DNA from: Tragulus kanchil | Lineage: Eukaryota; Chordata; Mammalia; Artiodactyla; Tragulidae | Direction: 5' to 3' | Length of the DNA stretch: 64,000 bases | Assembly: GCA_022376925.1 (NCBI GenBank) | Contig: JAIOJX010000002.1 | Location: 64,380,001 to 64,444,000, forward strand | Shown here: piece after piece, positions 28,601 to 40,600 of the stretch | Layout of the letters: the number at the start of each line of letters is the position of its first letter | Position numbering within the stretch: position 1 is the first letter of the stretch | Program-made: the position numbers and the translations under genes | The notes under the pieces: generated by a model | What the model saw: the letters and a program-made list of their open reading frames with translations, nothing else | Database searches by the model: none | Told to the model about the DNA's origin: nothing

Positions 28601-31600
28601 TTATCAGCCAGTGTCTGTAGTTTACTTTGGGGTTCATTCTTTGTGTCGCACATACTGTGAATTGACATGTATCTGCCAGTATAGGATGATGCACTGTAGT
28701 TTCATTGTCTTCCAAATGCCCTGTGCTCTTGTTTATTTAGTCCTCTTTTCCTTCGCCTTAACACCTGGGAACTGCTTTTGGTTTTACTCTTTCTGTAGTT
28801 TACCCTTTTCCAGAGTATCAACTAGTTGGAATCATACTATATGTAGCTTTTTCATGTTGGCTTCTTTCATTTAGCAAGATACATTTAAGGGTTCTACCCT
28901 TGCCTTTCATGGTTTGATAGATCGTTTCTTTTTAGTGCTGACTTTTAATATTCCATTGTCTCAGTGTACCATAGTTCACTTAAAGATTTATTTATTTATT
29001 TATTTTTGGGCAGGGGTCGGGTTGGGGAGGGAGGGGAGCGGCGGGCCACTTCTATTGGTTTTTCATTCTCTTTTTTCATCCGTCTTTGTTCTTTGGCTCC
29101 TGTGGGCCTCCCATCACAGTGGCCTCTGTCGTTGCAGAGCGCCGGCTCTGGGCGCATGCGCTCCAGAGCTCCGGCTCCATAATTGGACACATCTGTCCAG
29201 CCGCTCCGCGGCATGTGGGATCTTCCCAGGCCAGGGATCGAACCGGCGCCCCTTGCACTGCAAGGCGGTGTCCTTACCCACTGGACCACCAGGGGAAGCC
29301 CCATAGTTCACTTATTGAAGGACATTTTGGTTACTTCCAAGTTTTGACTCTTACACTAAACAAAAGATTGTTGTAAACATTCCTATTCATATTTTACATG
29401 GACATAAATTTTCAGCTCATTTAGGTTAATACCAAGGAGTGCGCTGGATTGTATGAGAGTGTGTTTAGTTTTATAAGAAACTGCCAAATAATTTTCCAAT
29501 GTGGCTGTATCATTTTGTCCTCTGCCAACAATGAGAGTTGTTCCTACTGCTCCTCCTCACCAGGGTTTAATGTTGTCAGTGCTTTCATCCCACAGGTATG
29601 TAGTCTTATCCCACTGTTATTTCAATTTGCATTTCCCTGATGACATATAACATAGAGCATCTTTTCATAGTTTTTTCATGTATGTTTGCTCAGATATTTA
29701 GTTCATGTTTTGTTTTCTCATTTTTAAAGAGTTCTTTCTATATTTGGGGTAATGTATTTATCAGATACATACCTTGCGAAGATTTTCTCCCAGTCTGTGG
29801 GATTATTTTTCTATTCTCTTGACAGTGTCTGTCACAGGACGGATGTGTTTAGTTATAATGAAATCCAGTTTGCTTTTGGTATTCTGTCTAAAAAGGCACC
29901 TTCAAGCCCAAGGGCACCTAGATTTTTTTGTTATCTTCTAGTCATTTTATAGTTTAATTTGCATTTTACATTTGGGTTTAAGATCCATTTTCAGTTAATT
30001 TTTGTGAAAAATTATGACTTAGTCCAATTTGGCTTTTTTGCATGTGGATGTCCAGTTGTTCCAGCACCATTTGGTAAAAGACTATCCATTCTTCATTGCT
30101 ATCCTTTGCTTCATTGTCAAAAATCACTTTACCGTACTTGTGCGAGTCTATACCTAGGCATACTCTTCCATTCCATTGATCTGTTTGTTCTTTTGCCAGT
30201 ATCACAATCTTGACTATTCTAAAGTCTTGAAGTTGAACAGTGTCATAATCAGTTTGCCTATATCCACAAAATGGCTTGGTTGGATTTTTATTGGAATTGT
30301 GTTGTCTATAGGCCGAGTTGGGAGGAACTGATATCTTTTCTGTACTAATATAAGTAGTATTGGTTTACATTTCAGATTCCCATTGCTCATTGCTGATATA
30401 TAGAGAAGCAGTTGACTCTTATTAACCTTGTATCTTGCTAAGTTACCACAATTGCTTATTAATTCCAGTAGCTTTTGGTCGATTCTTTAGAATTTTCTTT
30501 ATAGATAGTCATGTCATGTGGTAAGAGTTTTATTCCATCCTTTCCAGCCTGTATACATTTTATTTCCTTTTCTTGTTTTACTGTGTTAGCTAGGTCTTCC
30601 TAGAATGTTGAATAGAATAGGAGTGCAAGTATTTTATTTGTGATGTTAATTATGGGATTTTGTTGTTGTTGTTGTTGTTGTTGTTACATGTTCTTTATCA
30701 GATTTCAGGCGTTACTACCCATTTGTAGGTTGCTGAGAAATTTTCTAAGGAATAACTGAGATTTTGACTGATCCTTTTTCTGCATCTATTTATATGTAAT
30801 GAAATATATCAGTCGATTTTCAAATTTTGAAATAACCTTGCATATCTCTTGGATTTGTGCTACATTGTGCTAGGTCGCTTCAGTGTTTTTGAACTCCTTG
30901 TGACCGTATTGACCATAGCCCACCAGGCTCCTCTGTCCATGGGGTTCTCCTGGCAAGAATACTACAATGGGTTGCCATGCCCTCCGCCATAAGATTTTCC
31001 CAACCCAAGGATTGAACCCATAACTGTTAGGTCTCCTGCATTGGCAGGCAGGTTTTTTTTTTTACCACTGGCACCGCCTGGGAAGCCCCTATCCCTTGCA
31101 TACCTGGAATGAAATCCCACTCGGTCACTGTGTATAATTATTTTTATACATTATTTAGATTAATTTGTTGAGAGGTTTTTGCATGTATATTCATGAGAGG
31201 TACTGGTCTGTAGTTTGTCTCTCTTATGTCTTTATTTTTTATTAGGATGAAAATATAATGAGAAAATAGAAACAAATAACTTCCCAACTCATTCTGTGAG
31301 GGCAGAACTATCCTGATTGCAATTTTCCCATTTTTCTATTGTCACGTGTATCATAGCTTTCAGCAAGTTTGCATAGCTTTTGATAGAGTTACTTTGATGC
31401 TTACTGGTATCTAATTCATTTTAGTTGGCTAGAAGTGGGCCTGGTACTTCCTGTTTTATAAAGCTGCTAATTATTAATTCAATTTATTTAATAGATATGG
31501 GGCTACTCAGAGGATCTGTTTCGTCTTATGTGAGTTTAGTGGTTTGTGTCTTTCAGTGAAATATAAATGGCATTGTTAAGTTAACATTTTTCTTTTCTTG

Positions 31601-34600
31601 TCACAGAATTCTTAACTTAGTCTGCGAGGCATTGAGGAAGGGAGGTTTGTTTATGGTGTAATCCTAGGGGAATATACTGAAACATCCCAGAAAGAGGACT
31701 GTAAGAACAAATTGCTCTTTCTTTCTAGGAGAACATGTTCTTAATCATGGCATTTATAGCAGCTGTAGACTTCTCTTCAATTTCTGTTCTGGTTATTGTG
31801 TCTCCTTGTAATAGAGATGGGTGGATTTCATTCTGCCTTTACATTTGTAATTTGTTGAAAGTAAATGCCTAGGCACTTTGTGTGAGAGTCCTTTGTGGAA
31901 AACTGAAAAGACTAGAGAGTAACACTTAATTCTGTAGAGTGTTCATAGTCGATTTTTTAAAAACTCATCTCTTGGATTTGTGCTACATTGTGCTAGGTCG
32001 CTTCAGTGTTTTTGAACTCCTTGTGACCGTATTGACCATAGCCCACCAGGCTCCTCTGTCCATGGGGTTCTCCTGGCAAGAATACTACAATGGGTTGCCA
32101 TGCCCTCCGCCATAAGATTTTCCCAACCCAAGGATTGAACCCATAACTGTTAGGTCTCCTGCATTGGCAGGCAGGTTTTTTTTTTTACCACTGGCACCGC
32201 CTGGGAAGCCCCTATCCCTTGCATACCTGGAATGAAATCCCACTCGGTCACTGTGTATAATTATTTTTATACATTATTTAGATTAATTTGTTGAGAGGTT
32301 TTTGCATGTATATTCATGAGAGGTACTGGTCTGTAGTTTGTCTCTCTTATGTCTTTATTTTTTATTAGGATGAAAATATAATGAGAAAATAGAAACAAAT
32401 AACTTCCCAACTCATTCTGTGAGGGCAGAACTATCCTGATTGCAATTTTCCCATTTTTCTATTGTCACGTGTATCATAGCTTTCAGCAAGTTTGCATAGC
32501 TTTTGATAGAGTTACTTTGATGCTTACTGGTATCTAATTCATTTTAGTTGGCTAGAAGTGGGCCTGGTACTTCCTGTTTTATAAAGCTGCTAATTATTAA
32601 TTCAATTTATTTAATAGATATGGGGCTACTCAGAGGATCTGTTTCGTCTTATGTGAGTTTAGTGGTTTGTGTCTTTCAGTGAAATATAAATGGCATTGTT
32701 AAGTTAACATTTTTCTTTTCTTGTCACAGAATTCTTAACTTAGTCTGCGAGGCATTGAGGAAGGGAGGTTTGTTTATGGTGTAATCCTAGGGGAATATAC
32801 TGAAACATCCCAGAAAGAGGACTGTAAGAACAAATTGCTCTTTCTTTCTAGGAGAACATGTTCTTAATCATGGCATTTATAGCAGCTGTAGACTTCTCTT
32901 CAATTTCTGTTCTGGTTATTGTGTCTCCTTGTAATAGAGATGGGTGGATTTCATTCTGCCTTTACATTTGTAATTTGTTGAAAGTAAATGCCTAGGCACT
33001 TTGTGTGAGAGTCCTTTGTGGAAAACTGAAAAGACTAGAGAGTAACACTTAATTCTGTAGAGGATCGTTCCTAGTACTTAGTTCCTACAGATGGGATTTA
33101 GCAGTACATGCAAACCACTTTGTACCTTAAGAAGTGACCTGTTAGCCAGACAGCAAATATGCTTTTAGTTAGAAGGTCTTTATTTCCTCAACTGTGTACC
33201 TTAGTAATCAGGAGTGTGATACACAACATTTTGTAGCAATCTGTCCATTTTCTACTTAGGGTTAATCTTTTGGATAAAGTAATATTTTCTGTACATGGAT
33301 TATGATCTACCAAGGGATTAAAAATTACTTTGAGACTAATTCCAGAACCACCATATGTACTAGGAATCTGTATCTCTTTATTTGTTTTGAGAGGAGGAAG
33401 TATATTTCTCTAGTTGAGGCAGAAGATAGATAGACCCTAGGCTGAACAGCTGAAGTTCATTCCCTGTGGACAGACACTCCACAATGCAGACAATAGCAAG
33501 GAGACTCTGAGTTCCGCCCAGATGAAAGATAAAGGGATCCTGTATTTCTCATCCTGAGTCAAAGAGACCTTCCAGACTACGTGTGCACAGAAAGGCTCTT
33601 CATAGGTCAGAATGGAGAGGGCATCTCCCCCTAGTAGGAGATGTCAACCTACCTATGCCTCTGCTAGAATCCATCCTGGTTAAGAGAGGTATACACATAC
33701 ATGGAATGTCCCTAGGAAAAAAAAAAGACAGAAGAAATGTCCCATATGACTAATTTAAACTACTGTGAACGCCCATTGCTCTCTCTGAGTTCACTTATGT
33801 GAGTCTCTTCACATGTACCCTTTCTTCCTCCTGATGTTTCATTACTTTTTGTCTCTCTGTGGGAAGTCATTTCCATAAAGCCGATGAGTCAAGGGCCTTG
33901 TCATTGGTCACTGTCCTTAGTGGTACAATGGCTAGGATTCTTCACTCTCATTGCTGCGACCTGACTTCCATCTCTGGCCAGGACGCTGCTTCAAGTCAAG
34001 GTATTGTGTCTCCTTGTAATAGAGATGGGTGGATTTCATTCTGCCTTTACATTTGTAATTTGTTGAAAGTAAATGCCTAGGCACTTTGTGTGAGAGTCCT
34101 TTGTGGAAAACTGAAAAGACTAGAGAGTAACACTTAATTCTGTAGAGGATCGTTCCTAGTACTTAGTTCCTACAGATGGGATTTAGCAGTACATGCAAAC
34201 CACTTTGTACCTTAAGAAGTGACCTGTTAGCCAGACAGCAAATATGCTTTTAGTTAGAAGGTCTTTATTTCCTCAACTGTGTACCTTAGTAATCAGGAGT
34301 GTGATACACAACATTTTGTAGCAATCTGTCCATTTTCTACTTAGGGTTAATCTTTTGGATAAAGTAATATTTTCTGTACATGGATTATGATCTACCAAGG
34401 GATTAAAAATTACTTTGAGACTAATTCCAGAACCACCATATGTACTAGGAATCTGTATCTCTTTATTTGTTTTGAGAGGAGGAAGTATATTTCTCTAGTT
34501 GAGGCAGAAGATAGATAGACCCTAGGCTGAACAGCTGAAGTTCATTCCCTGTGGACAGACACTCCACAATGCAGACAATAGCAAGGAGACTCTGAGTTCC

Positions 34601-37600
34601 GCCCAGATGAAAGATAAAGGGATCCTGTATTTCTCATCCTGAGTCAAAGAGACCTTCCAGACTACGTGTGCACAGAAAGGCTCTTCATAGGTCAGAATGG
34701 AGAGGGGGCATCTCCCCATAGTAGGAGATGTCAACCTACCTATGCCTCTGCTAGAATCCATCCTGGTTAAGAGAGGTATACACATACATGGAATGTCCCT
34801 AGGAAAAAAAAAAGACAGAAGAAATGTCCCATATGACTAATTTAAACTACTGTGAACGCCCATTGCTCTCTCTGAGTTCACTTATGTGAGTCTCTTCACA
34901 TGTACCCTTTCTTCCTCCTGATGTTTCATTACTTTTTGTCTCTCTGTGGGAAGTCATTTCCATAAAGCCGATGAGTCAAGGGCCTTGTCATTGGTCACTG
35001 TCCTTAGTGGTACAATGGCTAGGATTCTTCACTCTCATTGCTGCGACCTGACTTCCATCTCTGGCCAGGACGCTGCTTCAAGTCAAGGCTACCCAAGATA
35101 ACAGTCATTTGATTTCAAATCTTTTTTCTTTGTTAGTTCACCTGCACTTTTGACAATATTGTATATCTCCATTTATCACAGCATGTGTAAATATTTAACG
35201 GTAAGGAAGTGGTGTGTTCTAAATACCACAAAGGTATGTATTTTTTGAAAAATGAGAAAAGTAAATTTGTGACATTGAAGATACTGACATTACCAGATAT
35301 TAATAAGCTTATACTTAATAATGACAGTTTATGGTTTCCTCACTGACAATTTCTGCTCTAAGTGATGTTGATACATTTATAACGGATGCCTTTTGATGCC
35401 TTTGTGAGCAAATTCAACTTACTGTTGTACAGGAAGTGTATTTTATATGGTAGAAGAAGACCTTGAAGTGTAAGGTCATTGCTGAGTAGAGGAATAGGAA
35501 AAATACAGATGAATACTTAAGTCATATAATTTGAAAGTTCTTGTCTAGAAAACTCTTGATTAGGCTGATGCCAAAGGAAAATGGAAGAAAAATATAACTG
35601 ATCATTAAATATTTTGTAGAGATTTCTTTTGGTGCCTTAGAAAAGGAAGCTGTGTTTTTGTTTTGGTTTTTTTTTTTAGCTTTTAGGACCTAATTTTTCT
35701 TTCATCTTCATTGAAACTATGGTTGTTTTTAATTAAATAATCCTTAATGTTTTTAAATTAAAATTTCAGAAGACAAAAGTGTATAAAATAGTTGAGCTCT
35801 GAAAACTGAAATATTTTAATATCAAAAATAGAAACCAGGGCGTCCCTGGTGGTCCAGTGGGTGGGGACACTGCCTTGCAGTGCAGGGGGCACCGGTTCGA
35901 TCCCTGGCCTGGGAAGATCCCACGTGCCTGGAGCAGCTGGACCGATGTGTCCAATTAACCGAGCCAGTGCTGTGACAACAGAGGCCACTGCGAAATGTCC
36001 CATTGTTTTCTCTCCCTGAGTTCACTTATGTGAGTCTCTTCACATGTACCCTTTCTTCCTCCTGATGTTTCATTACTTTTTGTCTCTCTGTGGGAAGTCA
36101 TTTCCATAAAGCCGATGAGTCAAGGGCCTTGTCATTGGTCACTGTCCTTAGTGGTACAATGGCTAGGATTCTTCACTCTCATTGCTGCGACCTGACTTCC
36201 ATCTCTGGCCAGGACGCTGCTTCAAGTCAAGGCTACCCAAGATAACAGTCATTTGATTTCAAATCTTTTTTCTTTGTTAGTTCACCTGCACTTTTGACAA
36301 TATTGTATATCTCCATTTATCACAGCATGTGTAAATATTTAACGGTAAGGAAGTGGTGTGTTCTAAATACCACAAAGGTATGTATTTTTTGAAAAATGAG
36401 AAAAGTAAATTTGTGACATTGAAGATACTGACATTACCAGATATTAATAAGCTTATACTTAATAATGACAGTTTATGGTTTCCTCACTGACAATTTCTGC
36501 TCTAAGTGATGTTGATACATTTATAACGGATGCCTTTTGATGCCTTTGTGAGCAAATTCAACTTACTGTTGTACAGGAAGTGTATTTTATATGGTAGAAG
36601 AAGACCTTGAAGTGTAAGGTCATTGCTGAGTAGAGGAATAGGAAAAATACAGATGAATACTTAAGTCATATAATTTGAAAGTTCTTGTCTAGAAAACTCT
36701 TGATTAGGCTGATGCCAAAGGAAAATGGAAGAAAAATATAACTGATCATTAAATATTTTGTAGAGATTTCTTTTGGTGCCTTAGAAAAGGAAGCTGTGTT
36801 TTTGTTTTGGTTTTTTTTTTTAGCTTTTAGGACCTAATTTTTCTTTCATCTTCATTGAAACTATGGTTGTTTTTAATTAAATAATCCTTAATGTTTTTAA
36901 ATTAAAATTTCAGAAGACAAAAGTGTATAAAATAGTTGAGCTCTGAAAACTGAAATATTTTAATATCAAAAATAGAAACCAGGGCGTCCCTGGTGGTCCA
37001 GTGGGTGGGGACACTGCCTTGCAGTGCAAGGGGCACCGGTTCGATCCCTGGCCTGGGAAGATCCCACGTGCCGCGGAGCAGCTGGACCGATGTGTCCAAT
37101 TACCGAGCCAGGGCTCTGGAGCGCATGCGCCCAGAGCCAGTGCTCTGTGACAACAGAGGCCACTGCAATGGGAGGCCCACACGGGCCAAAGAAAAAAAAG
37201 ATGGATGAAAAACAGATAGAAAAAAAAAAATAGAAGCCAAACTATGATGGAGAATCTTCAGCATTATCCTCTAGTCCTTAGGATAATTGATGGAAAATCA
37301 TCACGTAAAAGTAGTGTTAACTCCTGTTAACTATGGTGAGCACTGTATCGAATCCTTCATGCGCATTTCATTTCTTTTTGTTTACATAGAAACCCTATTT
37401 GGTATGTACTCTTACTGTTTCCATTCTTTTATGTACTCTTTATTATTTCCCCTGTCTTACTGTTCCCGTTGAGAAATAAAGGAGGAGGTCGCATCTGATT
37501 CACCAGAGGTTGAGATCATAACAACTTTGGGTTTCTTTGTAAGTAGGGAGTCATCTATCATATTGCATGCATTCTTACTATGAAAAAGTCAATCTAATAA

Positions 37601-40600
37601 TAATGGCTAGAATGGAGATCTGTTTGATTTCTGTTTTTCTATTCTCACGTCTTTCAGCAAGTTTACATAGCTTTTTATAGAGGTGACTAAATTCATTTTA
37701 CTTGACTGGAACAAGAACCTTTTAAAAACCTAGTTTAGAAGTCTAAACCCTATGGGTCAATTCGTTTAATTAACTGATGGCTCACAATAGGAGCTTGTCA
37801 TAGCTCAGGAGCAACCAGAGGCCCCTTTTTTTTTTTTAAAAACGCTAGTTTAGTAATGTCTTAAACCCTATGGGTCAATTCGTTTTTCTTTTTTGAAAAA
37901 AGGGGGTTTTGTTTCTTTTAGGACCTAATTTTCTTTCATCTTCATTGAAACTATGGTTGTTTTTAATTAAATAATCCTTAATGTTTTTAAATTAAAATTT
38001 CAGAAGACAAAAGTGTATAAAATAGTTGAGCTCTGAAAACTGAAATATTTTAATATCAAAAATAGAAACCAGGGCGTCCCTGGTGGTCCAGTGGGTGGGG
38101 ACACTGCCTTGCAGTGCAAGGGGCACCGGTTCGATCCCTGGCCTGGGAAGATCCCACGTGCCGCGGAGCAGCTGGACCGATGTGTCCAATTACCGAGCCA
38201 GGGCTCTGGAGCGCATGCGCCCAGAGCCAGTGCTCTGTGACAACAGAGGCCACTGCAATGGGAGGCCCACACGGGCCAAAGAAAAAAAAGATGGATGAAA
38301 AACAGATAGAAAAAAAAAAATAGAAGCCAAACTATGATGGAGAATCTTCAGCATTATCCTCTAGTCCTTAGGATAATTGATGGAAAATCATCACGTAAAA
38401 GTAGTGTTAACTCCTGTTAACTATGGTGAGCACTGTATCGAATCCTTCATGCGCATTTCATTTCTTTTTGTTTACATAGAAACCCTATTTGGTATGTACT
38501 CTTACTGTTTCCATTCTTTTATGTACTCTTTATTATTTCCCCTGTCTTACTGTTCCGTTGAGAAATAAAGGAGGAGGTCGCATCTGATTCACCAGAGGTT
38601 GAGATCATAACAACTTTGGGTTTCTTTGTAAGTAGGGAGTCATCTATCATATTGCATGCATTCTTACTATGAAAAAGTCAATCTAATAATAATGGCTAGA
38701 ATGGAGATCTGTTTGATTTCTGTTTTTCTATTCTCACGTCTTTCAGCAAGTTTACATAGCTTTTTATAGAGGTGACTAAATTCATTTTACTTGACTGGAA
38801 CAAGAACCTTTTAAAAACCTAGTTTAGAAGTCTAAACCCTATGGGTCAATTCGTTTAATTAACTGATGGCTCACAATAGGAGCTTGTCATAGCTCAGGAG
38901 CAACCAGAGGCCCCTGTTTTAAGGTTAATGTTGTTGTTGTGTCAGTCTGAGGAAACTTGTCTGTTTTCATGGGCTTTTTATAGTAATGTTTTTCTGTCGT
39001 TCGTGGCTTTCAAGTCTAGCACTGTGCAAGTGACTAGTCTAGGCAATTATAGAAGACACAGAATTTCCCGTAGTAATTTAGGATGTAGGAACGTGATTAA
39101 GTTTTAGTCACAAATAACTGCTTCCATACCAACTCTAAGAAAGTCCTGTGGAGGAGAGGCAAAAACGTTCAGTTCAGGGTTATTTAGAAAGACTGAGGTA
39201 GACATGCCAGAGAATACTATTAGACATGCTTTTAAAAATCTAATTTTCTATTTTTGGAGCTTATTTTTCTTACTGTCTTAGGTTCTAAAATGTACTTCAT
39301 ATATTTTTCTTGCTCTTCCACTTCGTTGTTCTGATACATAGGGTATACAGCTTGGGTATATGTTACCTTTGCCTAGAAGAAATTTTTCCATCATTACTAT
39401 TAATCTGTAATGCTTGAGTTAAACTGATTCAAAGGCAAGAGTTAAAACTACCATTTTCTTTGTAAGCTGCAAGACAGATTTTTAGATGTTATCATTGATG
39501 TTAGCAAACATGGTATGTTTTACATAGCATTTCTTTTATAAAATTCTACTTATTCAGTCACATTTTGTCTACATGAAACAATCCATAAGATAAACCTTTT
39601 GCATTGTGTACTAGTAGTAGTTAGTTGGGTGGAGTAGTTAATAAGTTAAATTCATTTGTGCATTTCACTATAGGTTAATATATAAATCTTTTGAATTTTC
39701 AGCATGGAGTGGGGAAAGACATCCTAATTACACTTCTCTTTCCCATTTAAACTTCTCCAAGTTTTGTTTTATTTTGTTGGGACTGTTTTTCTCAACTGTC
39801 AGTGGAATTATTGTCTTCCTGTCTCCATATTCAGGTAGTGTCAGTGGCTGAGTATCACCGCAGGATCGATGCTCTAAATACTGAAGAACTGCGCACACTC
39901 TGCAGACGTCTCCAGGTGCCCCCTTCAGTAGTTTAAACCCCTTCAGAGGTTGAATACTCTCCCTGTGTTTTAGTGGCTTTCGTCAGAGCAAATCTCTTTT
40001 TTTGAAGGTTTTGTTTTGACTGCAGCACTAAAATGCCCATCAGAAAATTCCTTTTTGTATTAATAAGAGTACAGCATTGCCTTGAAGAGCTGTAGGACTG
40101 TCTTTTCTGACATCTTTTCATTTATTAAAAATATTCAGAGGAATTTTCTGTGATTTTAGAACTGTTCTTCTCAGTACTCTGTTTCTTAGATTGATGAGGA
40201 GTTTCCATTTAACACTGGAAGACTGTCTTGAGTTTGAGATTAAATCTTTACTAAATGCAATCTGAAAGATGTAGTACTATGCGGAAATGTTTAAAAATTT
40301 AATGAATAGCAAGGCTCTCTTTAAGGCTGTTGTAGTTGTGTCAACCCTACATCAAATATCTTAATGAGATGAATTGTTTTTGTCCTTGAGGTTTTCCTGG
40401 TTGGTATTAGAAGTAATTTGAAGTAGTATCTATTAGGCACTAGACCTAGATAAATATTTAAAATTATGTGAAATAATCTCTGTGATTTTTCAGAAATAAG
40501 AACTATATATTCGAACTCATTTTTCAGCTTTGTGTATTATTGTGTGTTTTCCTCTTCTTAATGAGACATGCTTTCCTGAATATTTTTCTTGTAATGCTTC

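Larger units (their letters stand above)
27215..29431. repeat. Tandem duplication 7 (offset 1108)
   Basis: Copy 1 is 27215-28323 and copy 2 is 28323-29431. The only difference I see is 2 bases at the end of copy 1 (ctcaaattt versus ctcattt). It carries MIR, a DNA-transposon remnant, L1 and a SINE. Confidence 0.95.
27640..31200 (-). mobile_element. L1 fragment, antisense (ORF2 and 3' region)
   Basis: Long antisense L1: 'ggaatcatactatatgtagc', 'aaggacattttggttacttc', 'ccaaggagtgcgctggattg', 'gcatgtggatgtccagttgt', 'ccagcaccatttggtaaaag', 'tcatgtcatgtggtaagag' and 'tttttctgcatctatttata'. It is broken by a SINE (27875-28194 and its duplicate) and a Bov-A2 (30866-31087). Duplication 7 copies its first part. 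Stops and indels throughout mean no functional ORF. Confidence 0.88.
30844..33062. repeat. Tandem duplication 8 (offset 1123)
   Basis: Copy 1 is 30844-31939 and copy 2 is 31967-33062. The 27-base filler (31940-31966) resembles a shortened, noisy version of sequence before copy 1 (agtcgatttt at 30811), as expected if copy 2 began further upstream with errors. Confidence 0.95.
36824..38914. repeat. Tandem duplication 11 (offset 1089-1091) with 89-base noisy filler
   Basis: Copy 1 is 36824-37825, filler 37826-37914, copy 2 is 37915-38914. The filler is a T-run, then a corrupted re-run of 37723-37767 (including taaaccctatgggtcaattc), then homopolymer-rich text. Confidence 0.95.
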
